In this document: positions 36,632 through 46,184 of the stretch, piece after piece
Numbering within the stretch: the first letter of the stretch is position 1
Layout of the letters: the number at the start of each line of letters is the position of its first letter
Origin: Aeromonadales bacterium
GTDB taxonomy: Bacteria > Pseudomonadota > Gammaproteobacteria > Enterobacterales > Aeromonadaceae
DNA: 48,744 nucleotides
Direction: 5' to 3'
Assembly (NCBI GenBank): GCA_012518835.1
Contig: JAAYRH010000076.1
Span: 1-48,744, forward strand
Position numbers and translations under genes: made by a program
The notes under the pieces: generated by a model
Seen by the model: only the letters and a program-made list of their open reading frames with translations
Databases searched by the model: none
What the model was told of the DNA's origin: nothing

Positions 36632-38559
36632 GAAGGCTCCAATGTGGATAAAAATGCGGCCAGTTCCGGCAAACTACGGGTACGGGGCATCGCTGGTAAG
36701 CTATTAATAAAATCAGCGCCGTAAGGACGATTCACTAAGCGGTCGTCGGTGATCACTAATACCCCTTTATCTTGTACATCACGGATCAACCGCCCTACCC
36801 CTTGTTTGAGCGTAATAATGGCTTTGGGTAATTGCACTTGGCTAAAACCGTCTTGTCCTTGGCGTTGGCACTCTTCCAGACGGGCCGTTAATAGGGGGTC
36901 ATCCGGCGAGCTAAAGGGCAGTTTATCAATAATCACACATTGCAGCGCGTGTCCTCGCACATCAATGCCTTCCCAAAAGCTATTGGTAGCGACCAATATT
37001 GCCCGTCCATCTTGGCTAAAACGCTCGAGTAGGCGGACTTTGTTGTCTTCCCCTTGCACTAAAATGGTGCGACTCATTCGGGCGCGTAAGGTACTCGCGA
37101 CGTCATTCATCACCTTATAACTGGTACATAGAAAAAAGCTCCCCCCCGGCACCGCCTCTAAGGTCTCGACTAAGCTTTCGGCCAACCAGTGTCCGCGCTC
37201 TCTGGCTGAAGTAGCAGGTAAATAACGAGGTACACACAAACGCGACTGCTGAGTGTAATCAAAAGGGCTTTCAAGCTGGAGGGTACGACACTCTACTAAG
37301 CCTAAGTCGGTACAAAAGTGACTAAAGCTATTGCCGACCGCTAAGGTCGCCGAGGTAAAAATCCAACTCACGTCTTCTTTAGCTAATTCACTGCTAAAGC
37401 GCTTTGCCACTGAGAGCGGGGTTTTATGAAAGCTAATGTGCAACCGAGTGCAGTCATACCAATAAGAAAAACCGGGCTCAGATACTTCCGTTACCGCGGC
37501 CAACTGAGTGCGTAAAGTGACGAGGCGCTCAAAACAATGATCGAGTTGCTCGCCACGCCCCAGCGCCAGTTTAAGAACCTCGTAGCAAAAATTTAAGCTG
37601 TCATGTAACCGAGATAACGCCTCACCCACCTTTGGTGTTGCCAGTAGCGGGCGTAGTTGCCCCCGTGCGCTGTCAAAGCCCGCAGCCAGTCGTAAGTCTT
37701 GGGCATGACGTTCAATTTGTTCGGCCACCTTACTAATTTGCGCCATGTCTTTGGCTTCGACCTTTTGCGCCACTCGTAAATCTCGCGCCAACTCTAGTAA
37801 CTGACGACTCGACTGACTTTCACCAAAGTATTGGCCTGCAATCTCGGGTAATTGGTGGGCTTCATCCAGTACATAAGCATCGGCATCGGGGATCAATTGA
37901 CCAAAGCCGGTATCGCGTACCGCCATGTCGGCAAAAAATAGATGGTGATTCACTACAATAACCTGCGCTTCCATGGCTTTCGCGCGCGCTTTCACTAAAA
38001 AGCAGTCTTGATAAAAGCTGCACTCTCGCCCCAAGCAATTGTCATTGGTGCTGGTGACGAGCGGTAAGATCTCACTACGCTCGGCTAGCCCAGGAATATC
38101 GCCAATATCACCACTGTGGGTCATCGGCATAAAATGGCGTACCCGCTGTAGATCCGCTAAGCCGGCTTTTGATAAGTGCGGCACGGTATCGTCTAACAAC
38201 TGAACACGCTCTAGGCACAAATAGTTCGCTCGGCCTTTTAGCAGCGCCACCGGCTGATGATATTCCATGGCCTTAGTGAGGGTGGGCAGATCGCGATGAA
38301 ATAACTGCTCTTGCAAGTTACGCGAGCCAGTACTAATCACCACTTTTTTACCTGCCGCTAATACTGGTGCTAAATAAGCATAGGTTTTACCGGTCCCAGT
38401 ACCCGCTTCCACCACCAAGGGCACCTTGTCGACTAACGCCTGCCCCACGGCTTCGGCCATGTCATTTTGGGCGGCTCTTGGAACAAAACCCGCTATTGCC
38501 TGGGCCAGTGATCCTTGCTCGGTAAATAAGCGGGCAACCTCTGCCTTGCTTTCATCCAA
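36628..38559 (-). CDS. yoaA: ATP-dependent DNA helicase YoaA (XPD/DinG-like)
   Basis: 643 residues, superfamily 2 Fe-S helicase. Walker A AGTGTGKT at 52-59, Fe-S cysteines Cys115, Cys175, Cys180 and Cys186, DEAH at 232-235, and C-terminal motifs ATNSFWEGIDVRG and LKQGVGRLIRD. Linked to DNA repair with the replication clamp-loader subunit chi in E. coli. The start codon is TTG (38559) with AGAGA 8 nt upstream; no in-frame ATG is nearby. An extended -10 (TG-T-TATGAT, -10 at 38587-38592) predicts a start near 38580. Confidence 0.94.
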   Translation of the reverse strand: MDESKAEVARLFTEQGSLAQAIAGFVPRAAQNDMAEAVGQALVDKVPLVVEAGTGTGKTYAYLAPVLAAGKKVVISTGSRNLQEQLFHRDLPTLTKAMEYHQPVALLKGRANYLCLERVQLLDDTVPHLSKAGLADLQRVRHFMPMTHSGDIGDIPGLAERSEILPLVTSTNDNCLGRECSFYQDCFLVKARAKAMEAQVIVVNHHLFFADMAVRDTGFGQLIPDADAYVLDEAHQLPEIAGQYFGESQSSRQLLELARDLRVAQKVEAKDMAQISKVAEQIERHAQDLRLAAGFDSARGQLRPLLATPKVGEALSRLHDSLNFCYEVLKLALGRGEQLDHCFERLVTLRTQLAAVTEVSEPGFSYWYDCTRLHISFHKTPLSVAKRFSSELAKEDVSWIFTSATLAVGNSFSHFCTDLGLVECRTLQLESPFDYTQQSRLCVPRYLPATSARERGHWLAESLVETLEAVPGGSFFLCTSYKVMNDVASTLRARMSRTILVQGEDNKVRLLERFSQDGRAILVATNSFWEGIDVRGHALQCVIIDKLPFSSPDDPLLTARLEECQRQGQDGFSQVQLPKAIITLKQGVGRLIRDVQDKGVLVITDDRLVNRPYGADFINSLPAMPRTRSLPELAAFLSTLEPS

Positions 38560-38592
38560 TACGTTAGTCTCTTCGCAAAAAAGCCTATCATA

Positions 38593-38877
38593 ACAAAAGC
38601 GATCTAAAGACGGCAGCGCGTGCCCCCTTTTATTGTCCCTATTTATACCACCCCCCCATGCCCTGGGGCACTAACACCCAAGCCACAGCCGATAATAAGG
38701 CGCCCTAGGCTAGGATGCCATGGTGAAGTTCGGTTGCTAGCCAATCTGAGGCCCAGTGAAAGGTCAACGCCAGCCGCGTGCCTAACAGCATTGCCATCAC
38801 CCCAGTTGTGAAAACGACAAGTGCGCACTAAGGTGCACAAGACAGTCTTATCTTTTAGATAGAAGGATTTCTTTATT
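38593..38877. other. Intergenic region between yoaA and the ydcJ/hglS gene
   Basis: Divergent spacer. Apart from the yoaA extended -10 and an AAGGA ribosome site 10 nt before the ATG at 38878, nothing was recognised. The stretch 38620-38700 is unusually C-rich. Two ORFs of 63-65 codons lie here on opposite strands but lack ribosome sites and protein-like composition. Confidence 0.5.
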
Positions 38878-40272
38878 ATGGCGCTTAAAAACTTTATGTC
38901 CGCAGATGATATTCGAACCTTATTTTCTAATGCAATGTCGCAACTGTATCAACACGAAGTGCCGGCTTATCTCGATTTGTTGCAGTTAGTACAAGAAGTT
39001 AATCAACAGCAGCTAGCGGCTCAGGATCAACTTTCCCTCCAAAAGGACGATGTGCATCGTCTAAATGTGGAGCGCCACGGCGCGATCCGTGTGGGTACTG
39101 GCGCCGAGCTCAATATGTTGCGCCGAGTATTTGCGATTATGGGCATGGCACCGGTGGGCTATTACGATCTCTCGGTCGCGGGAGTGCCAGTGCATTCCAC
39201 CGCCTTTCGGCCTATCAACCCAGTTTCACTGCGGCGCAATCCATTTCGGATGTTTACCTCCTTATTACGTTTAGAGCTGATTGCCGATGACGCCCTACGG
39301 GCACAAGCTGCCACCATATTAGCCAAACGAGATATCTTTAGCTCAAAAGCCCGCTTGTTAGTGAGCCAAGCCGAAGCGCTGGGTGGCTTAAACCCTTCCC
39401 AAGCACAGCAGTTTGTTACCGAGATCCTAACCACGTTTCGCTGGCACCCTGAAGCCAAGGTCGACGTGGCCACTTATCAACAATTGCATGCGGCGCATCC
39501 ACTATTGGCCGATATTGTGGCTTTTAGCGGCCCACATATTAACCACCTGACGCCGCGCACCCTCGATATTGATGCTGTGCAACAGCGCATGTCTGATGTA
39601 GGGCTAACGCCTAAAAGTGTGATTGAAGGTCCACCCCGTCGCCAGTGCCCTATTTTATTACGCCAAACCAGTTTTCAGGCATTAGTAGAGCCCGTCCAGT
39701 TTGCCGATCAGCAAACCGGTACTCATACCGCCCGCTTTGGTGAAGTTGAAGCAAGAGGCATGGCCCTCACACCTAAAGGCCGTGCTTTATACGATAAACT
39801 CCTGCAGCGGGCACAAGGTGCTCCCCCTCTGAATAACGACATCCCGCAAGATAACGCCGCCTATCAGCGCCAGCTCGCTCAGGTTTTTGCTGACTTTCCT
39901 GATGACGAAACTAGCTTGCGTACCCAACAACTGGGATATTTTCACTATCAGCTCACCGCCGCCGGGCAACAAGCACTTAATACCCCTCACTTGCTGGCGA
40001 CCCAACTCGAAGACTTAATTGCCCAAGGCTTAGTGAGTGCTACCCCCATTACTTACGAAGATTTTTTACCGGTGAGTGCCGCGGGTATTTTTCAATCTAA
40101 CTTAGCCAGCGCTAACCCCACGACGGCTCACTTTACACAAGGGGCTAATCAAGATGCTTTTGAAGCAGCATTAGGCTGCCCAGTACTGGGGGAATTTACG
40201 CTGTATGCCAAACTGCAACAAGACTCACTAACGGAGCTTAAACAACAGCTGGGTTATGTCACCCTAACTTAG
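38878..40272 (+). CDS. hglS: 2-oxoadipate dioxygenase/decarboxylase (HglS/YdcJ, DUF1338)
   Basis: 464 residues. A VOC-fold non-haem iron enzyme family that turns 2-oxoadipate into D-2-hydroxyglutarate in lysine breakdown. The metal ligands appear in place: His67 in VERHGAIRVGT, His223 in GPHINHLTPRTLD and Glu291 in FGEVEARGMALTPKG. The first half also carries YYDLSVAGVPVHSTAFRP. YdcJ is the E. coli relative. It stands alone, with its own terminator; no other lysine-catabolism gene is in the window, so the in vivo substrate is an inference. Confidence 0.85.
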   Translation: MALKNFMSADDIRTLFSNAMSQLYQHEVPAYLDLLQLVQEVNQQQLAAQDQLSLQKDDVHRLNVERHGAIRVGTGAELNMLRRVFAIMGMAPVGYYDLSVAGVPVHSTAFRPINPVSLRRNPFRMFTSLLRLELIADDALRAQAATILAKRDIFSSKARLLVSQAEALGGLNPSQAQQFVTEILTTFRWHPEAKVDVATYQQLHAAHPLLADIVAFSGPHINHLTPRTLDIDAVQQRMSDVGLTPKSVIEGPPRRQCPILLRQTSFQALVEPVQFADQQTGTHTARFGEVEARGMALTPKGRALYDKLLQRAQGAPPLNNDIPQDNAAYQRQLAQVFADFPDDETSLRTQQLGYFHYQLTAAGQQALNTPHLLATQLEDLIAQGLVSATPITYEDFLPVSAAGIFQSNLASANPTTAHFTQGANQDAFEAALGCPVLGEFTLYAKLQQDSLTELKQQLGYVTLT

Positions 40273-40281
40273 GGCCAATAG

Positions 40282-40316
40282 GCGCCGTACTAATACTAAT
40301 AACGGCGCTTTTATTT
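40282..40316 (+). terminator. Terminator after hglS/ydcJ
   Basis: Stem GCGCCGT (40282-40288) / ACGGCGC (40302-40308), a 13-nt AT-rich loop, then TTTTATTTG. Confidence 0.65.
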
Positions 40317-40398
40317 GATCTTCATCACTAATCCATAGATTCTTAGCTCATTGCTTTCTTGAACCATCAGCTTGCTTTAGCTTTAGGATCCTATCTTC

Positions 40399-41397
40399 AT
40401 GATAAAAAAACCATTTCTGCTTACTGCCCTAGTGTGCTTAAGCACCTTACTAGCCGGCTGTGAGCATCAAACGGATAAAATAACTGTGGCCGTCGGGCCT
40501 GCCGTCAGTGCCACCGAGCAGCTGTCTCATCAAATACTACAAAATTACGGCATTAAATTAGATGCACTTAACCTGCGCCAAGAGCGCTTTGTGGATGCGC
40601 TGGACGGCGTCGAAGAAGGAGATATTGACCTCTCACTCGGCCTGTTAGGTTTACCTGCCGAAGGAATAGAGCGACTACAGGCGGCGACCGGAGATGTAAA
40701 ACTACTCGGCTTATCCGACGAAGTAATCGCTCAGTTAGAACAACAAACCGGGTACCGACGCTTTGTGATCCCAAAAGGCAGTTATAAATTTGTTGAGCAA
40801 GATGTGCTCACCGTCGCCGCCTTTGCCGTGCTCATGGCTAATACCCAGACCATTAATGATGAAATGGGTTATCAACTCGCTAAAACCATGTATGAACAGG
40901 CGCCCGAGCTTAACCATGCACAAGCCCGATTTATGACCCTAGAGAATGCCTTGAAGGGCGGCGAGCAGCTACCTATTCACCCTGGCGCTAAACGCTTTTA
41001 TGAAGAGCAAGGCTTAACCGTCAGTTTACCCGTTGCTGAGCTAGGCAAGGTATCGAGCAAAAGTGAGTATTTAGTGGGCACCGGCAGTAATGGCGGCGAT
41101 TATTATTCTTTGGGTAAGGAGCTAACGCAACAATGGAGCCAGTCTATTCCAGGTACTAACTTTACTAATTTAAAAAGCCATGCGTCGCTGGAGAACTTAG
41201 CCAATCTTAACGATAACAAGCTAGATTTAGGCATGACAGTACAGGTAGCAGCAGGCGATGCCCTAGCGGGTCGCGGGCACTTTGCTGAAAAAGCCGTCGA
41301 TAATATCGCTTTTATAGGCCAGCTTTATCCAGAAGTGTTTCAAGCCGTTACTCGTAGTCATTACCATCTTAATGCGTTTGATGATTTGCAGCAGTAG
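40399..41397 (+). CDS. TAXI-family solute-binding lipoprotein with circularly permuted order
   Basis: 332 residues. Signal peptide with lipobox LLAGC (Cys21). Residue +2 is Glu, which would allow outer-membrane sorting. TAXI proteins are the binding subunits of TRAP-type transporters. Usually the GTGSxGGxYYxLG strand-loop comes first and LPLHPGAxxYYxExGL comes last. Here residues 27-206 match the usual second part (ITVAVGPAVSATEQLSHQIL... to LPIHPGAKRFYEEQGL). A linker (207-222) follows, and residues 223-332 match the usual first part (YLVGTGSNGGDYYSLGKEL, SLENLANLNDNKLDLG, FIGQLYPEVFQAV, ending FDDLQQ). Nothing upstream or downstream restores a normal order. No TRAP permease gene is present. 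The ligand is unknown. Confidence 0.85.
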   Translation: MIKKPFLLTALVCLSTLLAGCEHQTDKITVAVGPAVSATEQLSHQILQNYGIKLDALNLRQERFVDALDGVEEGDIDLSLGLLGLPAEGIERLQAATGDVKLLGLSDEVIAQLEQQTGYRRFVIPKGSYKFVEQDVLTVAAFAVLMANTQTINDEMGYQLAKTMYEQAPELNHAQARFMTLENALKGGEQLPIHPGAKRFYEEQGLTVSLPVAELGKVSSKSEYLVGTGSNGGDYYSLGKELTQQWSQSIPGTNFTNLKSHASLENLANLNDNKLDLGMTVQVAAGDALAGRGHFAEKAVDNIAFIGQLYPEVFQAVTRSHYHLNAFDDLQQ

Positions 41398-41406
41398 CAT
41401 TATTTA

Positions 41407-41441
41407 AGGGCGGTAGTGCAGTTAAGCCTGCCGCCCTATTT
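41407..41441 (+). terminator. Possible terminator after the TAXI lipoprotein gene
   Basis: AGGGCGG (41407-41413) / CCGCCCT (41431-41437), with a GCAG/CTGC pair inside, followed by ATTTAG. Weak U-tract. Confidence 0.45.
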
Positions 41442-41591
41442 AGCATTTAACACTGGAAACCTTTTTATATTAAAAATAAAACTCCAACAGAAAGCCACAC
41501 TACCCAATTAAGACACTAACTAGCATCTCCACTTCCCACTAATATAAGGTAAGCATTATTTTGCACCTGTTAACTTTATACCGCTCTAGGG

Positions 41592-41620
41592 TTGGCAAAC
41601 TCAGATGGGCTTGCTAATGT
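41592..41620 (+). promoter_or_regulatory. Histidine operon promoter
   Basis: TTGGCA (41592-41597), 17-bp spacer, TAATGT (41615-41620) with a TG extension, and a GC-rich discriminator GGGCGC as expected for a stringently regulated amino-acid promoter. Predicted start near 41627. Confidence 0.6.
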
Positions 41621-41660
41621 GGGCGCAGACTGATTAGAAGCACAACAGGCAACCTATATT

Positions 41661-41708
41661 ATGAACTTCCTGCACGACGCCAAGCACCATCATCATTACC
41701 CACATTAG
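41661..41708 (+). CDS. hisL: his operon leader peptide
   Basis: A 15-residue peptide MNFLHDAKHHHHYPH with six histidines, four of them consecutive. Ribosome stalling at these codons when charged tRNA-His is scarce controls the attenuator just downstream. The position between promoter and terminator confirms the call. Confidence 0.95.
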   Translation: MNFLHDAKHHHHYPH

Positions 41709-41712
41709 GCTT

Positions 41713-41803
41713 TCAGAATGGCATTCTGGAACGCTTACTTTTTGGCGGCTTCCAGCAGGACAAGATACCTAAACCCTCGGAAGCATGGCTTCGAGGGTTT
41801 TTT
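41713..41803 (+). promoter_or_regulatory. his attenuator (pause hairpin, antiterminator, terminator)
   Basis: CAGAATGGCATTCTG (about 41714-41728) can form the pause hairpin. Its second arm CTGGAA can instead pair with TTCCAG (about 41750) as antiterminator. The terminator is AACCCTCGGAAGC / GCTTCGAGGGTT (41772-41798, one bulged G) followed by TTTTTT. It ends about 55 nt before hisG. Confidence 0.8.
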
Positions 41804-41859
41804 CATTTTAATACGGTTTTAAATAAACTTAAAAGTGACACACTAAGGAATACATAACC

Positions 41860-42762
41860 ATGACTTCGGATCAAAATCGTCTTCGCATCGCTATTCAAAA
41901 GTCCGGCCGACTCAGTAAAGAGTGTCAAAAACTGCTAAAAGGCTGTGGCGTTAAATTGAATATTCATGAGCAACGGTTGATCGCCCATGCTGAAAATATG
42001 CCCATCGACTTATTATTAGTACGCGATGATGACATTCCGGGGCTGGTGATGGACGGCGTGGTCGACTTAGGCATCGTCGGCGAAAACGTACTTGAAGAAA
42101 CCGTGATGGATCGTCAAGCCCAAGGCGAAAATGCCGACTATAGCGTGCTTAATCGCTTAGACTTTGGCGGTTGCCGCTTATCACTGGCCGTGGCCCAAGA
42201 CGCCGACTATCAAGGCCCGCAAAGCTTAGAAGGTAAACGCATAGCTACGTCTTACCCTTGGCTATTAAAGCGCTATATGGACAGCCAAGGCGTTAAGTTT
42301 AAAAACGTCATGCTCAATGGCTCGGTAGAAGTGGCTCCGCGTGCAGGCCTCGCCGATGCGGTATGTGATTTAGTGTCGACCGGTGCCACCTTAGAAGCTA
42401 ATGGCTTGGTTGAAGCAGATGTTATTTTTCGCTCAAAAGCGGTATTAGTACAACAGGCCAACACCCTGTCGCCAGCTAAGCAAGCGGTGATCGATAAGCT
42501 ATTACCGCGCATTCAAGGGCTACAACAAGCCCGCGAAAGCAAATACATTATGCTGCACGCCCCTAAAGATAAGCTGGAAGCGGTGATTGATTTGCTGCCC
42601 GGTGCCGAGCGCCCCACCATTATGGCGTTGGCCGGTGAAAGTAACCAAGTTGCCATTCACATGGTCAGTAAAGAAGACATGTTTTGGGAAACCATGGAAG
42701 GCTTAAAAGCACTGGGGGCGTCTTCCATCTTAGTGTTACCTATTGAAAAGATGTTTGGATAA
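41860..42762 (+). CDS. hisG: ATP phosphoribosyltransferase (long form)
   Basis: First step of histidine biosynthesis. 300 residues, the HisG-L hexameric form. [15 protein letters not shown] at the start, [25 protein letters not shown] for the phosphoribosyl site, and a C-terminal ACT-like domain for histidine feedback ([20 protein letters not shown]). No HisZ is needed. Confidence 0.97.
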   Translation: MTSDQNRLRIAIQKSGRLSKECQKLLKGCGVKLNIHEQRLIAHAENMPIDLLLVRDDDIPGLVMDGVVDLGIVGENVLEETVMDRQAQGENADYSVLNRLDFGGCRLSLAVAQDADYQGPQSLEGKRIATSYPWLLKRYMDSQGVKFKNVMLNGSVEVAPRAGLADAVCDLVSTGATLEANGLVEADVIFRSKAVLVQQANTLSPAKQAVIDKLLPRIQGLQQARESKYIMLHAPKDKLEAVIDLLPGAERPTIMALAGESNQVAIHMVSKEDMFWETMEGLKALGASSILVLPIEKMFG

Positions 42763-42765
42763 GAC

Positions 42766-44058
42766 ATGCAGATCCTAGACTGGAATACCTTAACCGCAGA
42801 CCAACAAACGGCAGCCCTACGGCGGCCGGCGTTAGCCGATAGTGGCCGCGCCGAGCAAGTAGCGGATATTATTAGCCAAGTACGTGCCGGCGGCGATGAG
42901 GCGCTGTTGGCGCTCACGCAACGTCTCGATAACGTCGAACTCGAGCAATTACAATTAAGCGCAGCAGATATTGCCGCTGCCAGTGCTCGGGTAAGCGATG
43001 AACTAAAAGCCGCCATTGAGCTGGCTATCGACAATATTGAGGTGTTTCACCGCGCCCAATTGCCCGAAGCTATTGCACTCGATACGCGCCCCGGTGTGCG
43101 CTGTGAGCTGCACTTTCAGCCGATTGACAGTGTGGGCTTATATGTCCCTGGTGGCAGTGCGCCCTTAGTATCGACGGTTATGATGCTGGCCATTCCCGCA
43201 AAATTGGCCGGTTGTCAGCGCCGAGTATTATGTTCACCGCCGCCAATTAATGATGCTATTGTCTATACCGCTCAGCGCTGTGGCGTTGATGCCATTTATA
43301 GCGTAGGCGGCGCACAAGCCATTGCTGCCCTCGCCTATGGCACCGACACCATTACTAAGGTCGATAAAATATTTGGCCCCGGTAATACCTGGGTAACCGA
43401 AGCCAAAGGCCAAGTCTCAAGCGATGTAGACGGAGCGGCGATTGATATGCCCGCCGGCCCTTCTGAAGTATTAGTGATTGCCGATGCGCAGGCCGATGCC
43501 GACTTTGTGGCCTCGGACTTATTATCTCAGGCTGAACACGGCCCCGACTCGCAGGTGATTTTAGTCACGCCCTGTGCCGACTTTGCTGAGCAAGTGAATG
43601 GCGCCCTTGAGGAGCAACTCGCTCAATTGTCGCGCGCCGACATTGCCCGCCAAGCGCTAGCAGCAAGCCGCACTTTTATTTGCCAAGACTTAACCCAAGC
43701 CATCGCAATTTCTAATGCTTACGCTCCTGAGCACTTAATTGTGCAAACGACAGACGCTCGCGCCTTATTGCCGTACTTAAAAAATGCCGGCTCGATCTTT
43801 TTAGGCGCCTGGACCCCAGAGTCGGTCGGCGATTATGCCAGTGGCACTAACCATACCTTGCCTACCTATGGTTATGCCCGCACCTATTCAAGCCTTGGCA
43901 TTGCGGACTATCAGCGCCGCTTTACGGTACAAGAGCTTAGCCCCGCTGGCTTGCAAGCCATCGGCCCGGCAGTCGAATTATTAGCGGCCACCGAAACCTT
44001 GGATGCCCATAAAAATGCGGTAAGCCTGCGCCTTGCCAAACTGGAGAAGAAAGCATGA
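42766..44058 (+). CDS. hisD: Histidinol dehydrogenase
   Basis: Last two oxidations to histidine, zinc-dependent. 430 residues. GLYVPGGSAPLVSTVMM, the segment GPGNTWVTEAKGQV, DLLSQAEHGPDSQVIL and EHLIVQTTDA carry the conserved Gln, His and Glu. It begins 3 nt after hisG and its stop overlaps hisC (ATGA). Confidence 0.97.
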   Translation: MQILDWNTLTADQQTAALRRPALADSGRAEQVADIISQVRAGGDEALLALTQRLDNVELEQLQLSAADIAAASARVSDELKAAIELAIDNIEVFHRAQLPEAIALDTRPGVRCELHFQPIDSVGLYVPGGSAPLVSTVMMLAIPAKLAGCQRRVLCSPPPINDAIVYTAQRCGVDAIYSVGGAQAIAALAYGTDTITKVDKIFGPGNTWVTEAKGQVSSDVDGAAIDMPAGPSEVLVIADAQADADFVASDLLSQAEHGPDSQVILVTPCADFAEQVNGALEEQLAQLSRADIARQALAASRTFICQDLTQAIAISNAYAPEHLIVQTTDARALLPYLKNAGSIFLGAWTPESVGDYASGTNHTLPTYGYARTYSSLGIADYQRRFTVQELSPAGLQAIGPAVELLAATETLDAHKNAVSLRLAKLEKKA

Positions 44059-45113
44059 GTTTGACCAAACTCGCCCGTGAAAATGTACAGGCGTTAACCC
44101 CTTATTTATCGGCGCGACGCATTGGCGGCCAAGGGCATATTTGGCTCAATGCTAACGAAGCCGCCGACAGCGGCGAATACACCCTCGATTGTACTAGGCT
44201 TAACCGCTACCCTGAGTGCCAGCCACCACAGGTGATTGCTGCCTACGCCGCTTACGCTAAGCTAAGTACCGAGCAGGTATTGGTGAGCCGTGGCGGAGAT
44301 GAAAGCATCGAATTATTGATCCGCACCTTTTGTGAGCCCGGCCAAGACAATATTGTGATCTGCTCACCTACTTATGGCATGTATGCCATAAGTGCCCAAA
44401 CCAATGGCGTGGGTATTATTGATGTGCCCTTAACCGAGCAGCGCCAGCCGAATATCGATGCGATTATTGACCAACTGGATAACACTAAGCTGGTATTTTT
44501 ATGCTCGCCCAATAACCCTACCGGCGACTTAGTAAATAGCGCCGATGTGAGCCGCTTATTAGAGGCCGCTGCCGGTCGCGCCTTAATCGTAGTCGATGAG
44601 GCCTATATCGAGTTTTGCCCTGAGTCTACTCAAGCTGGGTTATTAGCCGATTATCCCAACCTGGTAATAGTGCGCACCTTATCTAAAGCCTTTGGCTTGG
44701 CAGGCTTGCGCTGTGGCTTTACTTTAGCGAATCCGATTGTGATTGGCTTATTGCTGAAAGTCATTCCGCCTTATCCGGTGCCCGAGCCCGTTGCACAAAT
44801 TGCCGCTCAAGCCCTCACTGAAGCAGGGCTGGCCACTATGCAGGCGCGCGTCGAGCAGATAAATCAATTAAAAGAGACCTTGATGGTGGAGCTACGACAG
44901 CACCCTCAGGTACAAGAAGTGTTTGCCCCTAATGGCAACTATTTATTAGTGCGGTTTACCGAAGGCGCCGCCCTCTTTGCCCGCATGGCCAAGGCCGGTA
45001 TTATATTGCGCGACTTTGCCAACCGCCCAGGATTAACAGGCTGTATTCGGATCACCATCGGCAACCAAGCCGAAATGGACGCGGTACGTGACGTACTGCA
45101 ACAGGAGTTATAA
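44055..45113 (+). CDS. hisC: Histidinol-phosphate aminotransferase
   Basis: A PLP enzyme, 352 residues. CSPNNPTGD, VVDEAYIEF and the PLP-lysine motif RTLSKAFGLAGLRCGF are present. It overlaps hisD by 4 nt and abuts hisB. Confidence 0.97.
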   Translation: MSLTKLARENVQALTPYLSARRIGGQGHIWLNANEAADSGEYTLDCTRLNRYPECQPPQVIAAYAAYAKLSTEQVLVSRGGDESIELLIRTFCEPGQDNIVICSPTYGMYAISAQTNGVGIIDVPLTEQRQPNIDAIIDQLDNTKLVFLCSPNNPTGDLVNSADVSRLLEAAAGRALIVVDEAYIEFCPESTQAGLLADYPNLVIVRTLSKAFGLAGLRCGFTLANPIVIGLLLKVIPPYPVPEPVAQIAAQALTEAGLATMQARVEQINQLKETLMVELRQHPQVQEVFAPNGNYLLVRFTEGAALFARMAKAGIILRDFANRPGLTGCIRITIGNQAEMDAVRDVLQQEL

Positions 45114-46184
45114 GTGACTAAGGAACGTATTTTATTTATCGACCGCGACGGCACTATGGTAGAAGAGCCGCCGGTAGACAAACAATTGGATCGCCTCGAT
45201 AAGCTGGCATTTTTGCCCGGTGTGATCCCCGCCTTATTAACGCTACAAGATGCTGGCTATAAGTTGGTGATGGTGACTAACCAAGACGGCTTAGGCACCG
45301 ACAGCTTCCCGCAAGCAGACTTTGATGCGCCTCACAACTTAATGATGCAGATCTTAACCTCCCAAGGGGTGAGCTTTGCTGATGTGCTGATTTGTCCCCA
45401 TTTTGATGAAGATGACTGCGCCTGTCGTAAGCCGCGCTTAGGCTTAGTGAAAGACTACTTACAAGCCGGTCGCGTCGACTTTACCGACTCTTATGTGATT
45501 GGTGATCGCCACACCGATATCCAATTAGCCGAAAATATGGGGATCCCCGGTCTACTTTATGATCAAGCCACCTTAGGCTGGCCTGAAATTACGGCCCAGT
45601 TATTAAGCCGTGGCCGTAAAGCTAGCGTGACCCGTACCACCAAAGAAACCGACATTAAGTTATCAGTGGACTTAGACACCCAAGGCGGTAACGAGTTTAA
45701 TACCGGACTCAACTTCTTTGATCATATGCTGGATCAAATTGCCACCCATGGCGGCTTTCAAATGAAAGTGAACGTAGACGGTGACCTGCATATTGACGAT
45801 CACCACACCGTGGAAGACACCGCACTGGCTCTTGGCCAAGCCCTGCGCCAAGCGTTGGGTAATAAACGTGGCATTGGTCGCTTTGGTTTTGTATTGCCAA
45901 TGGACGAATGCGAAGCCGCAGTGACACTCGACTTATCGGGTCGCCCTTATATGTCCTTTGAAGGCAAATTTAACCAAACTACCGTGGGCGATATGTCGGT
46001 AGAAATGGTACCGCACTTCTTTCGCTCCTTAAGCGACAGCCTCGCTGCCAACATTCATCTTAAAGTGACCGGTGACAATACCCACCACATGGTAGAAAGC
46101 ATCTTTAAAAGCTTTGGTCGTGCCCTGCGCCAAGCACTGAAAGTGGAAGGCAATGAGTTGCCGTCCAGCAAGGGCATGTTGTGA
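45114..46184 (+). CDS. hisB: Bifunctional histidinol-phosphatase / imidazoleglycerol-phosphate dehydratase
   Basis: 356 residues. The N-terminal HAD phosphatase ([11 protein letters not shown]; zinc ligands in [14 protein letters not shown]) occupies about 1-165. The C-terminal dehydratase has the paired metal motifs [14 protein letters not shown] and [14 protein letters not shown]. The fused form is typical of gammaproteobacteria. It starts with GTG directly after the hisC stop. Confidence 0.97.
   Translation: MTKERILFIDRDGTMVEEPPVDKQLDRLDKLAFLPGVIPALLTLQDAGYKLVMVTNQDGLGTDSFPQADFDAPHNLMMQILTSQGVSFADVLICPHFDEDDCACRKPRLGLVKDYLQAGRVDFTDSYVIGDRHTDIQLAENMGIPGLLYDQATLGWPEITAQLLSRGRKASVTRTTKETDIKLSVDLDTQGGNEFNTGLNFFDHMLDQIATHGGFQMKVNVDGDLHIDDHHTVEDTALALGQALRQALGNKRGIGRFGFVLPMDECEAAVTLDLSGRPYMSFEGKFNQTTVGDMSVEMVPHFFRSLSDSLAANIHLKVTGDNTHHMVESIFKSFGRALRQALKVEGNELPSSKGML

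Noticed and set aside
38593-38877. ORFs of 63-65 codons on both strands of the yoaA-hglS gap
   Set aside because: Proline- and glycine-rich composition from a C-rich tract, no ribosome sites, and they overlap each other.
40399-41397. TAXI protein explained by a frameshift or a fused tandem copy
   Set aside because: The frame is intact from lipobox to stop. No second C-terminal half follows 41397, and no N-terminal half precedes 40399, so simple truncation of a tandem pair does not fit what is visible.
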